Made by a program: the position numbers and the translations under genes
Assembly (NCBI RefSeq): GCF_005886105.2
Contig: NZ_PNCO02000001.1
Location: 2,725,001-2,789,000 of the forward strand
Length of the DNA stretch: 64,000 nt
Reading direction: 5' to 3'
DNA from: Pseudoalteromonas galatheae
Lineage (GTDB): Bacteria > Pseudomonadota > Gammaproteobacteria > Enterobacterales > Alteromonadaceae
Notes under the pieces: model-generated
Told to the model about the DNA's origin: nothing
Seen by the model: the letters and a program-made list of their open reading frames with translations, nothing else
Databases searched by the model: none
Shown: piece by piece, positions 55,503-64,000 of the stretch
Numbering within the stretch: position 1 is the stretch's first letter
Layout: every line of letters begins with the position of its first letter

Positions 55503-56072
55503 ATGTTAGGAAAGAAAGTGCTAAAGTCTTTATTTCTTTTATTCTCATTAATTATTTTCAGTATACCTAGCTTTGTAGAAGCAAGTGCTAGCTCAATTTG
55601 CTCTCCATCACACATAGAAATCGCACTCAAGCACTTTAGCTACTGTCAGCCCTCAGAGCAGGCAAATAAAGTTTCATTCCAAACTTTTACTAACGATACC
55701 TACTCAGTTGTGATTAACGACAACTCTTCTGAACTAACGTTAAGCTGGATAACTGGCGCTACCGCACTTGCTGGTCTACCGAACAAGTATGATTTAACAC
55801 CTCTTGAGTTTATGACACGAGCTTTCAATGGCACCTTTGATATACAGAGTGAAGACATGCAGAAAGTCAGTGCTGAGCTTGGCGTTATAGACGAAGCAAA
55901 TGTATTTACCGCTACTCACGGAGCAAAACATATTTTTTCTTCTATCAGACCTTCAGGAGTTCAAACTGCTTACATTTTGCAGCCCAACCGTGATTGGTTA
56001 TTAAGGCTAGATGGCAAATTTGATATTAATACATTGATGTATGTCGTCGATAAGCTAACACTGATGAGATAA
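55503..56072 (+). CDS. Exported protein of unknown function
   Basis: 189 residues with an N-terminal signal, KVLKSLFLLFSLIIFSIPSF, and likely cleavage near VEASAS at residue 30. The mature part has two cysteines close to the start (SSICSPSH and FSYCQPSE) and no motif that I recognise. It lies between the tRNA cluster and ubiF, where other genomes usually have no gene. ATG at 55503 is preceded by weak purines. Confidence 0.6.
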   Translation: MLGKKVLKSLFLLFSLIIFSIPSFVEASASSICSPSHIEIALKHFSYCQPSEQANKVSFQTFTNDTYSVVINDNSSELTLSWITGATALAGLPNKYDLTPLEFMTRAFNGTFDIQSEDMQKVSAELGVIDEANVFTATHGAKHIFSSIRPSGVQTAYILQPNRDWLLRLDGKFDINTLMYVVDKLTLMR

Positions 56073-56091
56073 TCTCGGCACTAAACAATGA

Positions 56092-56171
56092 AGCGTGCAG
56101 TAATACCAATTTATCCTAATACTTGCTCCTTCAAAAATATCACTTAATTAAGTAAATTGGTGTAACACGCT
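56092..56171. repeat. Imperfect 80-bp inverted repeat between convergent genes
   Basis: AGCGTG..ATACCAATTTA at 56092-56113 is repeated in reverse as TAAATTGGTGT..CACGCT at 56153-56171. TTAATTAA lies inside. It could be a bidirectional terminator or a remnant of a short inverted-repeat element. A similar TAATACCAAT word is at 43239. Confidence 0.45.
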
Positions 56172-56189
56172 CAGTGTAGAGAACAAAGA

Positions 56190-57356
56190 TTAAAAACCAA
56201 CACCTCCCATGGCGTGCTTAAGCACTTCTTTCTTTAACGGCCCAGCTTTATTCGCCACATTCAGAGCCAGATTTCTCAAATGCTTTAACGGTGTTACTTG
56301 ATTCGAAAAGCCAAAATAACACGCATCCATCATACTCATCATCAAGAGATTGTCTTTCCTACGCTTTGACTCGTAGTGATGTAGTGCACTGATGTCACCA
56401 ATATCTTCTTTTGACTCAATCGCTTCAGCAAGCGCCGCTACGTCTTTAAAGCCAAGGTTTACTCCCTGCCCTGCTAATGGATTAATGGTATGAGCTGCAT
56501 CTCCTACTAATACCACTCGTTCGCTCACGTACTGGTTGGCATGCTGCCTTGCTAAAGGAAAAACCGCCACTTCTTCAATCTCAAAGTCACCGGGTAGCTC
56601 AAAAAATGCAGCTTTTACTTCTTGTTTTAGCGCCTGCTTATCTAGTTGCTTAAGTAAATTGAGTTTATTGCCGTTGTCATACCAAATCAGATTGGCATAC
56701 GGATACTGCATAGGTAAAAAGGCAATGGGACCTGATGGCTTAAATTGCTGCCATGTTTTTTCTTGTTGCGGTGCGTCGAGTTTAATCAGCAGCCCCATAC
56801 AATGTTGCTCATATTGCCAGCCTGTCACGCCTATGCCACTCATTTGTCTGACGATGGAGCGACCTCCATCAGCTGCAATTAATAAATCGGCGGTAAAAGA
56901 TGCAGCTTGATACTCAATCGTCACAGAATCATCATTATGAATAATGCGCTTTGGGCTCCCCTCAGGTGAAACCACCTTGATATCAAATTCCTCGAACTGC
57001 TGCCACAAAGCAGCTTGAATGAGGTTATTCTCAATTAAGTGGCCTAAGTGCGAGGCGTTTAGCGCTTCACAATCAAATACTAATTGTCCAGGCTTATCCT
57101 CATAGGCTTCTAGCTGCTTGTAAACCGCGGCTCTGGTGTTTCTTAACACAGGCATAGCACCGAGCTCATCTAGTAACTGCTCGGAAAAGCGATTGATAGC
57201 AGAAACGCGAATATCTACCTTATCACTTGAGAGTATTGCACCTGGTGAGATGGGAGAATGTTCAATAATGGTTACATCAACACCTTGCTTCGCTAGCTTA
57301 ACGGCACACGCCGCACCAACCATGCCACCACCGACTATCAGAGCCTTGTTTTTCAT
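56190..57356 (-). CDS. ubiF: 3-demethoxyubiquinol 3-hydroxylase (UbiF-type FAD monooxygenase)
   Basis: 388 residues from the ATG at 57356; a GTG four codons upstream is less likely. It adds the last ring hydroxyl in ubiquinone synthesis. The FAD motif is LIVGGGMVGAACAVKLA, the DG motif LLIAADGGRSIVRQ and the GD motif VLVGDAAHTINPLAGQGVNLG. DACYFGFSNQV near the C-terminus is typical of UbiF. It is divergent from miaB, exactly as in E. coli, supporting UbiF rather than a second UbiH. Confidence 0.88.
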   Translation of the reverse strand: MKNKALIVGGGMVGAACAVKLAKQGVDVTIIEHSPISPGAILSSDKVDIRVSAINRFSEQLLDELGAMPVLRNTRAAVYKQLEAYEDKPGQLVFDCEALNASHLGHLIENNLIQAALWQQFEEFDIKVVSPEGSPKRIIHNDDSVTIEYQAASFTADLLIAADGGRSIVRQMSGIGVTGWQYEQHCMGLLIKLDAPQQEKTWQQFKPSGPIAFLPMQYPYANLIWYDNGNKLNLLKQLDKQALKQEVKAAFFELPGDFEIEEVAVFPLARQHANQYVSERVVLVGDAAHTINPLAGQGVNLGFKDVAALAEAIESKEDIGDISALHHYESKRRKDNLLMMSMMDACYFGFSNQVTPLKHLRNLALNVANKAGPLKKEVLKHAMGGVGF

Positions 57357-57586
57357 GCCATATTCCACTTAATTGAGTCTGTACGCATTGTAACGCATAT
57401 AAAAACAGATGTTTGCTTAAAACACTCTGTATTGATCCACATTTTGAAAGTTAAAATCTATACTTGGCTAGACAAGATAGGTCATATAAAATACGCGTCC
57501 TTTAGGCATAATGATATCAATTCAGCATCGCCTGCACGAGAAACGCGTAGTGCTAAACACCGAGTTGTAAACGAGGCAATATTTAA

Positions 57587-59020
57587 ATGAGTAAAAAACT
57601 GCATATTAAAACCTGGGGTTGTCAGATGAACGAGTACGACTCCCAGAAAATGGCGGATCTTTTGGATTCAACAAATGGCTATCAGCTTACAGAAGAAGCT
57701 GAGCAAGCTGATGTGATCCTACTCAATACTTGCTCGATTCGTGAGAAAGCACAGGAAAAAGTATTCCACCAACTTGGTCGTTGGAAACTACTAAAAGACA
57801 CAAACCCTGATCTTGTTATTGGTGTTGGTGGCTGCGTAGCATCACAAGAAGGCGACACCATTCGTCAGCGTGCGCCATTTGTTGATATCGTGTTTGGACC
57901 ACAAACATTGCACCGTCTACCAGAGATGATCAAACAGGTGCAAAGCAAAGAAGGCTCCGTTGTCGATATTTCATTCCCTGAAATCGAAAAGTTTGACCGT
58001 TTGCCAGAGCCAAAGGCTGAAGGCCCGAGTGCATTTGTTTCGATTATGGAAGGTTGCTCTAAGTACTGTACTTTCTGTGTTGTACCCTACACGCGTGGTG
58101 AAGAAGTAAGCCGACCTTTAGATGATGTGATCCTTGAAGTTGCTCAGCTTGCGGAGCAAGGTGTGCGTGAAGTGAACTTGCTTGGCCAGAACGTAAATGC
58201 TTACCGTGGTGAAATGCACGATGGTGAAATTTGTTACTTCTCTGACTTAATTCGCTACGTTGCAGCAATTGACGGTATTGACCGTATTCGTTATACAACA
58301 TCTCACCCTGTTGAATTTACACCAGATATCATTGAAGCCTATGCGGATGTGCCAGAGCTTGTTGACCATTTACACCTACCAGTGCAAAGTGGTTCAGACC
58401 GTATTCTAAACCTAATGAAACGCGGTCATACTGCGCTTGAGTACAAATCAACAATCCGCAAGCTACGTAAGATCCGTCCTAACCTAAGCATGTCTTCAGA
58501 TTTCATCATTGGCTTCCCAGGCGAATCAAACGCAGACTTTGAAGCAACGATGAACCTGATTAATGATATCGGTTTTGATATGAGCTTTAGTTTCATCTAC
58601 TCAGCGCGACCAGGCACGCCAGCAGCAGACTTACCTGATGATGTTGCAGAATCAGAAAAGAAAGAACGTCTATACATCCTACAGAACCGTATCAACCAAA
58701 TGGCGCAGGATATTAGCCGCAAGATGCACGATACCGAGCAGCGTATTTTGGTTGAGGGCCCATCGAAGAAAAACCCAATGGAACTGCGTGGAAGAACTGA
58801 AAATAACCGCGTTGTAAACTTCGAAGGTCCACACTCAGTGATCGGCCAATTCGTCGACGTACGTATTACTGAGGCGTTACCAAACTCGTTACGTGGTGAG
58901 CTTATCCGTACTGAAGCAGAAATGGATTTACGTCGTGACGTAAAACCGTCGGATATCTTAAATAAAGCCCCACAAGAACCTGAAATTAATGAATTAGGTG
59001 TTGGTACTTTTACCCCCTAG
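57587..59020 (+). CDS. miaB: tRNA-2-methylthio-N6-dimethylallyladenosine synthase
   Basis: 477 residues. It adds a methylthio group to i6A37 of tRNAs reading UNN codons. The N-terminal UPF0004 domain holds three cluster Cys ([16 protein letters not shown] and GVGGCVAS). The radical-SAM motif is [10 protein letters not shown]-terminal TRAM domain lies at about 375-440. It is the first gene of miaB-phoH-ybeY-corC-lnt. Confidence 0.98.
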   Translation: MSKKLHIKTWGCQMNEYDSQKMADLLDSTNGYQLTEEAEQADVILLNTCSIREKAQEKVFHQLGRWKLLKDTNPDLVIGVGGCVASQEGDTIRQRAPFVDIVFGPQTLHRLPEMIKQVQSKEGSVVDISFPEIEKFDRLPEPKAEGPSAFVSIMEGCSKYCTFCVVPYTRGEEVSRPLDDVILEVAQLAEQGVREVNLLGQNVNAYRGEMHDGEICYFSDLIRYVAAIDGIDRIRYTTSHPVEFTPDIIEAYADVPELVDHLHLPVQSGSDRILNLMKRGHTALEYKSTIRKLRKIRPNLSMSSDFIIGFPGESNADFEATMNLINDIGFDMSFSFIYSARPGTPAADLPDDVAESEKKERLYILQNRINQMAQDISRKMHDTEQRILVEGPSKKNPMELRGRTENNRVVNFEGPHSVIGQFVDVRITEALPNSLRGELIRTEAEMDLRRDVKPSDILNKAPQEPEINELGVGTFTP

Positions 59021-59035
59021 CATTTTTAAATTGTG

Positions 59036-59061
59036 CGCTAGCTTCGGCTAGCGTCGTTTTT
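59036..59061 (+). terminator. Hairpin between miaB and phoH
   Basis: CGCTAGC-ttcg-GCTAGCG followed by TCGTTTTTA. A UUCG-capped stem about 16 bases past the miaB stop and just before the phoH ribosome site. It probably acts as a partial terminator. Confidence 0.7.
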
Positions 59062-59074
59062 ATAGGAAGACATT

Positions 59075-60109
59075 TTGAGTAATCAGATAAAGAATATAGA
59101 AATTTACTTAGAACCCGCAGATAATCACCGCCTTTCTTCACTATGTGGTCCGTTCGACGAAAATCTAAAACAAATAGAACGTCGCCTTGGAGTTGAAATC
59201 GCGCACCGTGACAATTGGTTTAAAGTGACCGGACAAGCGGTAACGGCAAAAGCAGCTGTGGATATTCTAAAATCTCTATATGTTGATACTCAGCCTGTGA
59301 AAGGAAAAATGACAGAAATTGAACCGGATCAGGTTCATCTGGCCATCACAGAAGCGAACGTACTCGAACAAGACGCCCCAACCGTATGGGACAAAGAAGT
59401 CTATATTAAGACTCGTCGCGGTGTGGTTAAGCCTCGTAACCCAAATCAGAGCCAATATGTTGCTAATATCTTAACTCACGATATTACCTTTGGTGTTGGT
59501 CCTGCTGGTACAGGTAAAACCTATCTTGCTGTTGCAGCAGCGGTTGATGCGCTAGAACGCCAAGAGATCCGTCGCATCCTACTCACTCGTCCAGCGGTTG
59601 AAGCTGGTGAAAAACTGGGTTTCTTACCGGGTGATTTAACACAAAAAATCGACCCTTACCTTCGTCCTCTTTATGATGCCCTATTCGAGATGCTTGGTTT
59701 TGAAAAAGTTGAGCGCTTAATCGAAAAAAATGTCATCGAGGTTGCACCTTTGGCATATATGCGTGGTCGAACACTCAATGACGCGTTTATTATCTTGGAC
59801 GAGAGCCAAAATACCACGACTGAACAAATGAAGATGTTCCTAACGCGGATTGGCTTTAATTCAAAAGCGGTGATCACCGGTGATATCACGCAAATCGATT
59901 TGCCTCGCGGTGCGCGCTCTGGACTTCGCCATGCGATAGATGTGCTCAATGATGTAGAAGAAATTTCATTTAACTTCTTTAAATCTCACGATGTAGTTAG
60001 ACACCCAGTGGTTGCTCGTATCGTCGAAGCATACGAGAAGAAAGAAGAACAAGAGCGTCTTGCTAAAGCTGAGAAGCATCAAGCGAAACAGCAACCTTCT
60101 GAGGAATAA
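59075..60109 (+). CDS. ybeZ: PhoH-like ATPase YbeZ
   Basis: 344 residues from a TTG at 59075 with AGGAAGA ahead of it. P-loop ATPase of the PhoH family; Walker A is GVGPAGTGKTYLAV near residue 143 and Walker B FIILDESQN near residue 236. It works with YbeY in ribosome or RNA metabolism. The overlap with ybeY is tight (3-base gap). The N-terminal KH-like part spans about 20-85. Confidence 0.95.
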   Translation: MSNQIKNIEIYLEPADNHRLSSLCGPFDENLKQIERRLGVEIAHRDNWFKVTGQAVTAKAAVDILKSLYVDTQPVKGKMTEIEPDQVHLAITEANVLEQDAPTVWDKEVYIKTRRGVVKPRNPNQSQYVANILTHDITFGVGPAGTGKTYLAVAAAVDALERQEIRRILLTRPAVEAGEKLGFLPGDLTQKIDPYLRPLYDALFEMLGFEKVERLIEKNVIEVAPLAYMRGRTLNDAFIILDESQNTTTEQMKMFLTRIGFNSKAVITGDITQIDLPRGARSGLRHAIDVLNDVEEISFNFFKSHDVVRHPVVARIVEAYEKKEEQERLAKAEKHQAKQQPSEE

Positions 60110-60112
60110 ACC

Positions 60113-60571
60113 ATGGACTTAATGCTAGATTTGCAATTGGCTTGTGAATTTGACAACTTGCCTTCCGAAGCACAATTCCAATTATGGGCAGAACATGCAT
60201 TAACGCAATTTCGCGAAGAAGCAGAATTAACTATTCGCATCGCTGACGAGCACGAAAGCCAAGAGCTCAATAGCCAGTACAGAGGCAAAGACAAGCCAAC
60301 CAATGTGTTGTCTTTCCCATTTGATGCGCCACCGGGAATTGAGTTGCCACTTATTGGTGATTTAGTTATCTGTCCCCAAGTGGTATACCAAGAATCCATA
60401 GAGCAAGAAAAGACCTTTCATGACCACTTCGCCCATATGGTTATCCATGGTTGCTTGCATTTACTTGGATTTGACCATATAAATGAACAAGACGCGGTAG
60501 AAATGGAAACAATAGAGAAGCAAATTCTCGCATCTTTGAATATCGCAGACCCTTACAGAGACGATTGTTAA
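60113..60571 (+). CDS. ybeY: Endoribonuclease YbeY
   Basis: 152 residues. A zinc-dependent RNase of 16S rRNA maturation and ribosome quality control. The zinc site is [11 protein letters not shown] with three His. [15 protein letters not shown] is a conserved loop. It lies between ybeZ and corC, as in E. coli. Confidence 0.96.
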   Translation: MDLMLDLQLACEFDNLPSEAQFQLWAEHALTQFREEAELTIRIADEHESQELNSQYRGKDKPTNVLSFPFDAPPGIELPLIGDLVICPQVVYQESIEQEKTFHDHFAHMVIHGCLHLLGFDHINEQDAVEMETIEKQILASLNIADPYRDDC

Positions 60572-60593
60572 ATTAACGGAGCAGACACAACTA

Positions 60594-61472
60594 ATGAGCG
60601 ACGATAACTCGCAAAGTAGTCAGGGTTCTTCTAGCAAGACCTGGCTGGGACGCATCACACAGATGCTGCAAGGGGAACCCCAAAATAAAGAAGAACTGGC
60701 TGAAGTCATCGCTGATGCGCAAGAGCGCCAGTTGATTGACCCAGAAACCAAAGACATGATGGAAGGTGTACTCAGCGTTTCAGAGCTGAAAGTTCGTGAC
60801 ATCATGATCCCACGTTCGCAAATGATTACACTTGATGTAGATGAGCCGCTCAGTGCTCAACTCCCTATGATGGTAGAATCTTCACACTCGCGTTTTCCTG
60901 TGATTTGTGAAGACAAAGACCATGTAGAAGGCATCTTACTTGCCAAAGATCTCTTACCTTTGATTTTGCGTGAAGAGAGCGATTTGCCAAGTATCCGCGA
61001 ATACCTTCGTCCCGCAGTGGTCGTGCCTGAAAGTAAGCGTGTCGATACTCTGCTCAACGAATTCCGTCAAAAACGTTACCATATGGCCATCGTGATTGAT
61101 GAATATGGCGGTGTGTCTGGACTGGTTACTATCGAAGATATTCTCGAAACCATTGTTGGTGAAATCGAAGATGAACATGATGACGACGAAGAACAACAAG
61201 ATATTCGTCAGCTATCCAAACATGTTTATACCGTGCAAGCACTCACGCCGTTGGATGAATTTAACGAATTCTTCAAAACCAGCTACGACACCCAAGAAGC
61301 AGATACCATTGGTGGTATCATTCTTCATGCATTTGGCCACATGCCAAGCCGCGGTGAAACCATAGACATAGATCCCCTTCAGTTTAAGGTAACTAACTCC
61401 GATAACCGGAGGATCTTACAAATTCAAGTAAGTGTACCTAAATCTGAACATGTTGAAGACTCTAGTATCTAA
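60594..61472 (+). CDS. corC: CorC/YbeX family protein with two CBS domains
   Basis: 292 residues. Two CBS domains cover about 70-195 ([20 protein letters not shown] and [20 protein letters not shown]), and a CorC_HlyC domain about 205-285. It is linked to magnesium and cobalt efflux and, as YbeX, to ribosome metabolism. No membrane helix is present. Its end overlaps the lnt start. Confidence 0.93.
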   Translation: MSDDNSQSSQGSSSKTWLGRITQMLQGEPQNKEELAEVIADAQERQLIDPETKDMMEGVLSVSELKVRDIMIPRSQMITLDVDEPLSAQLPMMVESSHSRFPVICEDKDHVEGILLAKDLLPLILREESDLPSIREYLRPAVVVPESKRVDTLLNEFRQKRYHMAIVIDEYGGVSGLVTIEDILETIVGEIEDEHDDDEEQQDIRQLSKHVYTVQALTPLDEFNEFFKTSYDTQEADTIGGIILHAFGHMPSRGETIDIDPLQFKVTNSDNRRILQIQVSVPKSEHVEDSSI

Positions 61473-63027
61473 CCTGAGTAATCTCGCAAAAGATAAGTTT
61501 GCATGGCTGGCACTCATTTCTGGCTGTGCACTTACTTTTGCTTATTCCCCTTTTGGTTTTTGGCCTATCGCTTTTGTTAGCTTGATTATAGCGGCTTGGC
61601 TTACCGATAAACCCAGTCCAAAGCTCGCGGCCAAATATGGCTTTTTATTTGGCTTTGGCTGGTTTGCACTTGGCATAAGCTGGGTGCATGTCTCTATCGC
61701 TGAATTTGGTGGTTTACCCTTACCTGTCTCGGTGCTGTTGATGGCATTGCTATGTGCTTATCTTGCCATCTACCCGGCATTGGCATTTGCTTTTGCCAGC
61801 TACTTTTCTCGCACACCATGGCAACGGGTGCTGGCACTTGTTGCGGGTTTTGCCATTACAGAATGGCTGCGAGGTCACATGCTCACAGGCTTCCCTTGGC
61901 TTAGTTTTGGTTACACGTTAACTGACTCGCCATTGAGCAGCTTAGCCCCTTGGATCGGTGAATTTGGCTTAACATTACTAGTTATTTTAGCGACAACAAG
62001 CCTTTACTATCTACTTAAACAACGTGCGATTTATCTCGCTATAGCCTGCTTTGCTGGCATTGCAGGTCTATACAGTGTGCCAGTCACTCAAGGTCCATTG
62101 AAATACTCGGGAGATGAAATCACCACTTTGCTTGTACAAGGTAATATCAAGCAGAGTCTGCGCTGGGAGCCTGAGCAGTTTTGGCCGACCATGTCTAAAT
62201 ATCGAGATATGACTAGACCTAACTGGCAAGGCGTTGATTTAGTGGTGTGGCCGGAAGCTGCTATTCCTGAATTTGAAGATATCGCCTACCCATTTTTAGA
62301 AGGGCTGGACAAAGCCGCCGCGTTTAATGGCACAGCGCTGATAACGGGCATTCCCGATTATCAGTTTGATACCAGAACCGCGTACAACACGCTGATCACG
62401 CTTGGTAAAAAAGAAAAAGAAGACAGCGAAGGGCAATATCACTATCTGCACAAAAACCGCTACCAGAAGCACCAATTGTTGCCTATTGGTGAGTTTGTAC
62501 CGTTCGAAAACCTATTGCGCCCTATAGCGCCTCTTTTTAACTTAGCGATGTCGTCATTTACTCGAGGTGATGCGGTACAACCAAACCTACTTGCGAACGG
62601 TTTGCATGTGTTACCCGCTATTTGCTACGAAATCGCGTTTAGCGAGCTTGTCAGAGGTAACTTTACCTCTGAGTCAGATATTCTTTTTACTGTGAGTAAC
62701 GACGCCTGGTTTGGAGATTCCCACGGCCCGCATCAGCATATGCAGATCGCTCGGATGCGTGCCTTAGAATTACAGCGCCCATTAATTCGAGTAACGAATA
62801 ATGGTATCACTGGTGTTTACGATCCACTTAGCAAAGTTCAGCATGCCATTCCACAATTCGAAGCCAATATACTGAAAAGTGATGTAAAACTCATTAGTGG
62901 AGTGAGCTGGTATGCAGAGCATGGTAATCGCCCCGTCTGGTTTATTGTCGCTTTTATTATGCTGATACTCACCGCTGCAAAGGTAAAGCCCATAATGCTT
63001 AAGCGATTTGAACGCAACTTTTTGTAG
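61450..63027 (+). CDS. lnt: Apolipoprotein N-acyltransferase
   Basis: 525 residues from the ATG at 61450 (an ATG six codons upstream is possible). It adds the third acyl chain to lipoproteins in the inner membrane. Six or more membrane helices lie at about 15-215. The nitrilase-like domain has the catalytic triad: Glu in VVWPEAAIPE near residue 268, Lys in KHQLLPIGEFVPFE and Cys in LPAICYEIAFSE near residue 392. It overlaps corC by 23 bases. Its product prepares lipoproteins for LolB and others. Confidence 0.95.
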   Translation: MLKTLVSNLSNLAKDKFAWLALISGCALTFAYSPFGFWPIAFVSLIIAAWLTDKPSPKLAAKYGFLFGFGWFALGISWVHVSIAEFGGLPLPVSVLLMALLCAYLAIYPALAFAFASYFSRTPWQRVLALVAGFAITEWLRGHMLTGFPWLSFGYTLTDSPLSSLAPWIGEFGLTLLVILATTSLYYLLKQRAIYLAIACFAGIAGLYSVPVTQGPLKYSGDEITTLLVQGNIKQSLRWEPEQFWPTMSKYRDMTRPNWQGVDLVVWPEAAIPEFEDIAYPFLEGLDKAAAFNGTALITGIPDYQFDTRTAYNTLITLGKKEKEDSEGQYHYLHKNRYQKHQLLPIGEFVPFENLLRPIAPLFNLAMSSFTRGDAVQPNLLANGLHVLPAICYEIAFSELVRGNFTSESDILFTVSNDAWFGDSHGPHQHMQIARMRALELQRPLIRVTNNGITGVYDPLSKVQHAIPQFEANILKSDVKLISGVSWYAEHGNRPVWFIVAFIMLILTAAKVKPIMLKRFERNFL

Positions 63028-63039
63028 TTGCGGTGATGT

Positions 63040-63530
63040 ACCTACCGCGATGTAAAATCGCTCCTACACTCGATATATAGCCTCTGGTGGGAGCCGCTTT
63101 ACGCGGCGAGCTTTTGTTCCATATCGCGATGTAAAATCGCTCCTACAGGCAATATAATATCTGGTAGGAGCCGCTTCACGCGGCGAGCTTTTGTGCCGTA
63201 TCGCGATGTAAAATCGCTCCTACACTCAATATATAATCTCTGGTAGAAGCCGCTTTATGCGGCGAGCTTTTATCATATCGCGATGTGAAATCGCTGCTAC
63301 ACTCGATATATAACCTCTGGTGGGAAGCGGCTTTATGCGGCGAGCTTTTATACCATATCGCGATGCAAAATCGCTCGACACGCGATATATAACCTCTGCC
63401 GGGAGCCGCTTCACGCGGCGAGCTTTTGTGCCGTATCGCGATGTGAAATCGCTCCGACACGCAATATAATATCTGGTGGGAGCCGCTTTACGCGGCGAGC
63501 TTTTACTATATCACAATGTGAAATCGCACC
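63040..63530. repeat. REP array between convergent lnt and histidine kinase genes
   Basis: Seven halves ATCGCGATGTAAAATCGCTC (starts 63046, 63125, 63202, 63279, 63359, 63437 and a decayed one at 63512) alternate with six copies of GGGAGCCGCTTTACGCGGCG. The period is 75-80 bp. The units differ by small changes such as TTTATG for TTTACG. It is the largest array in the window and, like that at 36735, has no transposase beside it. The 540-base gap holds nothing else. Confidence 0.9.
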
Positions 63531-63567
63531 GAGTATATGACCTCAGGTTAAGAGCAGGTTTTTGTTA

Positions 63568-64000
63568 TTACTCACAAGGTAGAATCACACTCACTTTCAG
63601 GCCACCTAAATCGCTGTGTGCAACTGTAATACTGCCGCCATGCAATTCAACCAACTTTTGACAGATTGATAAACCTAAGCCAGAACCACCAAGGTCTCGG
63701 CTTCGAGACTTGTCGCACCGGAACAAACGTTCAAACAACCGGCCCAACGCTTCATCGTCCACACCGGGGCTCGAATCTTCAATAACACATTGAATACGGT
63801 TGTGCTGATTTTGATAGCGAATTTCCACAAAGACTTCTCCAGGCTTGTCGGTATAATTCACACTATTACGAGCTAAATTATTGAATATCTGAGCGAACCT
63901 AGTCACATCAATGTCGATCTCCAGCGTATCAGGGAGTTCAATATTGGCATTAAAATCAAGTCCTTCATCTGTCACGAAGTCATCAATATCTTCAACAAGG
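63568..64000 (-). CDS. BaeS-like sensor histidine kinase, C-terminal part (cut by window edge)
   Basis: The reverse-strand frame is open to the window edge; only about 143 residues of the C-terminal ATPase domain are present. The N box is FNNLARNSVNYTD, the G1 box DSSPGVDDEALGRLFERLF and the G2 box GGSGLGLSICQKLVELHGG. The order and wording match BaeS, the envelope-stress kinase, best. The sensor, HAMP and His-phosphorylation regions lie outside. The response regulator is probably next to it, beyond the window. Confidence 0.85.
   Translation of the reverse strand, partial: LVEDIDDFVTDEGLDFNANIELPDTLEIDIDVTRFAQIFNNLARNSVNYTDKPGEVFVEIRYQNQHNRIQCVIEDSSPGVDDEALGRLFERLFRCDKSRSRDLGGSGLGLSICQKLVELHGGSITVAHSDLGGLKVSVILPCE

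Noticed and set aside
63176..63460. Two leftward open frames in the array after lnt
   Set aside because: Same artefact: palindromic repeat units without stop codons in two frames.

Overview
The window looks like chromosomal DNA of a marine gammaproteobacterium, most likely Pseudoalteromonas (order Alteromonadales). This is inferred from gene order and protein character: moderate-to-low GC, the gcv and pepP-ubiH-ubiI blocks, ampDE-nadC-pil, hemA-prfA-prmC-sirB-kdsA, miaB-ybeZYX-lnt, and an NaChBac-type sodium channel. I ran no database search. Almost everything is core genome; there is no prophage, CRISPR array, plasmid module or ordinary insertion sequence.

Layout. 1-11.6 kb is a looser region: the 5' end of a glutathione S-transferase, an MDR-type oxidoreductase with a DJ-1/PfpI protein and a divergent LysR regulator, several small unknown genes, a voltage-gated sodium channel, a membrane coiled-coil protein, an RNA methyltransferase, a fatty-acid desaturase, a thioesterase and a Nudix hydrolase, with several families of short palindromic repeats between them. 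11.6-17.9 kb is the glycine cleavage operon (a GcvT-like paralogue, gcvT, gcvH, gcvP) with a divergent LysR gene. 17.9-18.9 kb is a REP-associated tyrosine transposase (RAYT) inside REP arrays. 18.9-23.2 kb is ubiI-ubiH-pepP-ygfB. 23.4-28.3 kb holds an unknown membrane-anchored protein, radA and a large protein with two PilZ motifs. 28.4-36.7 kb is ampE-ampD, nadC and type IV pilus genes pilA, pilC, pilD, coaE and, out of its usual place, pilB. 37-53.6 kb is housekeeping: rlmM, gcvA, kdsA, sirB1/2, an HD-GYP response regulator, prmC, prfA, hemA, then divergent lolB, ispE, prs, rplY, pth, ychF. 53.9-55.4 kb is a Met/Leu/Gln tRNA cluster with decayed tRNA copies. 55.5-64 kb is ubiF, miaB, phoH(ybeZ), ybeY, corC(ybeX), lnt, another REP array and the 3' part of a BaeS-like histidine kinase.

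How the genes fit together. Three flavin hydroxylases of ubiquinone synthesis (ubiI, ubiH, ubiF) are all present. hemA-prfA-prmC couples haem synthesis with peptide release and its methylation. lolB, kdsA, lnt and ampD/ampE serve the cell envelope. Type IV pilus genes, the double-PilZ protein and an HD-GYP regulator suggest cyclic-di-GMP control of surface behaviour, but that link is inference. The tRNA cluster beside ubiF-miaB-ybeZYX-lnt matches the E. coli metT-leuW-gln-metU neighbourhood.

Most unusual features: (1) the RAYT with REP arrays, and related arrays 18 and 45 kb away that all lie between convergent genes; (2) the amplified tRNA cluster with two tRNA-Leu remnants carrying D-arm insertions, one tRNA-Leu copy with a 2-nt T-arm deletion, and an 86-bp tandem repeat that appears to derive from tRNA-Gln; (3) a degenerate one-domain GcvT paralogue leading the gcv operon; (4) pilB moved downstream of coaE, and a long structured leader before pilA.
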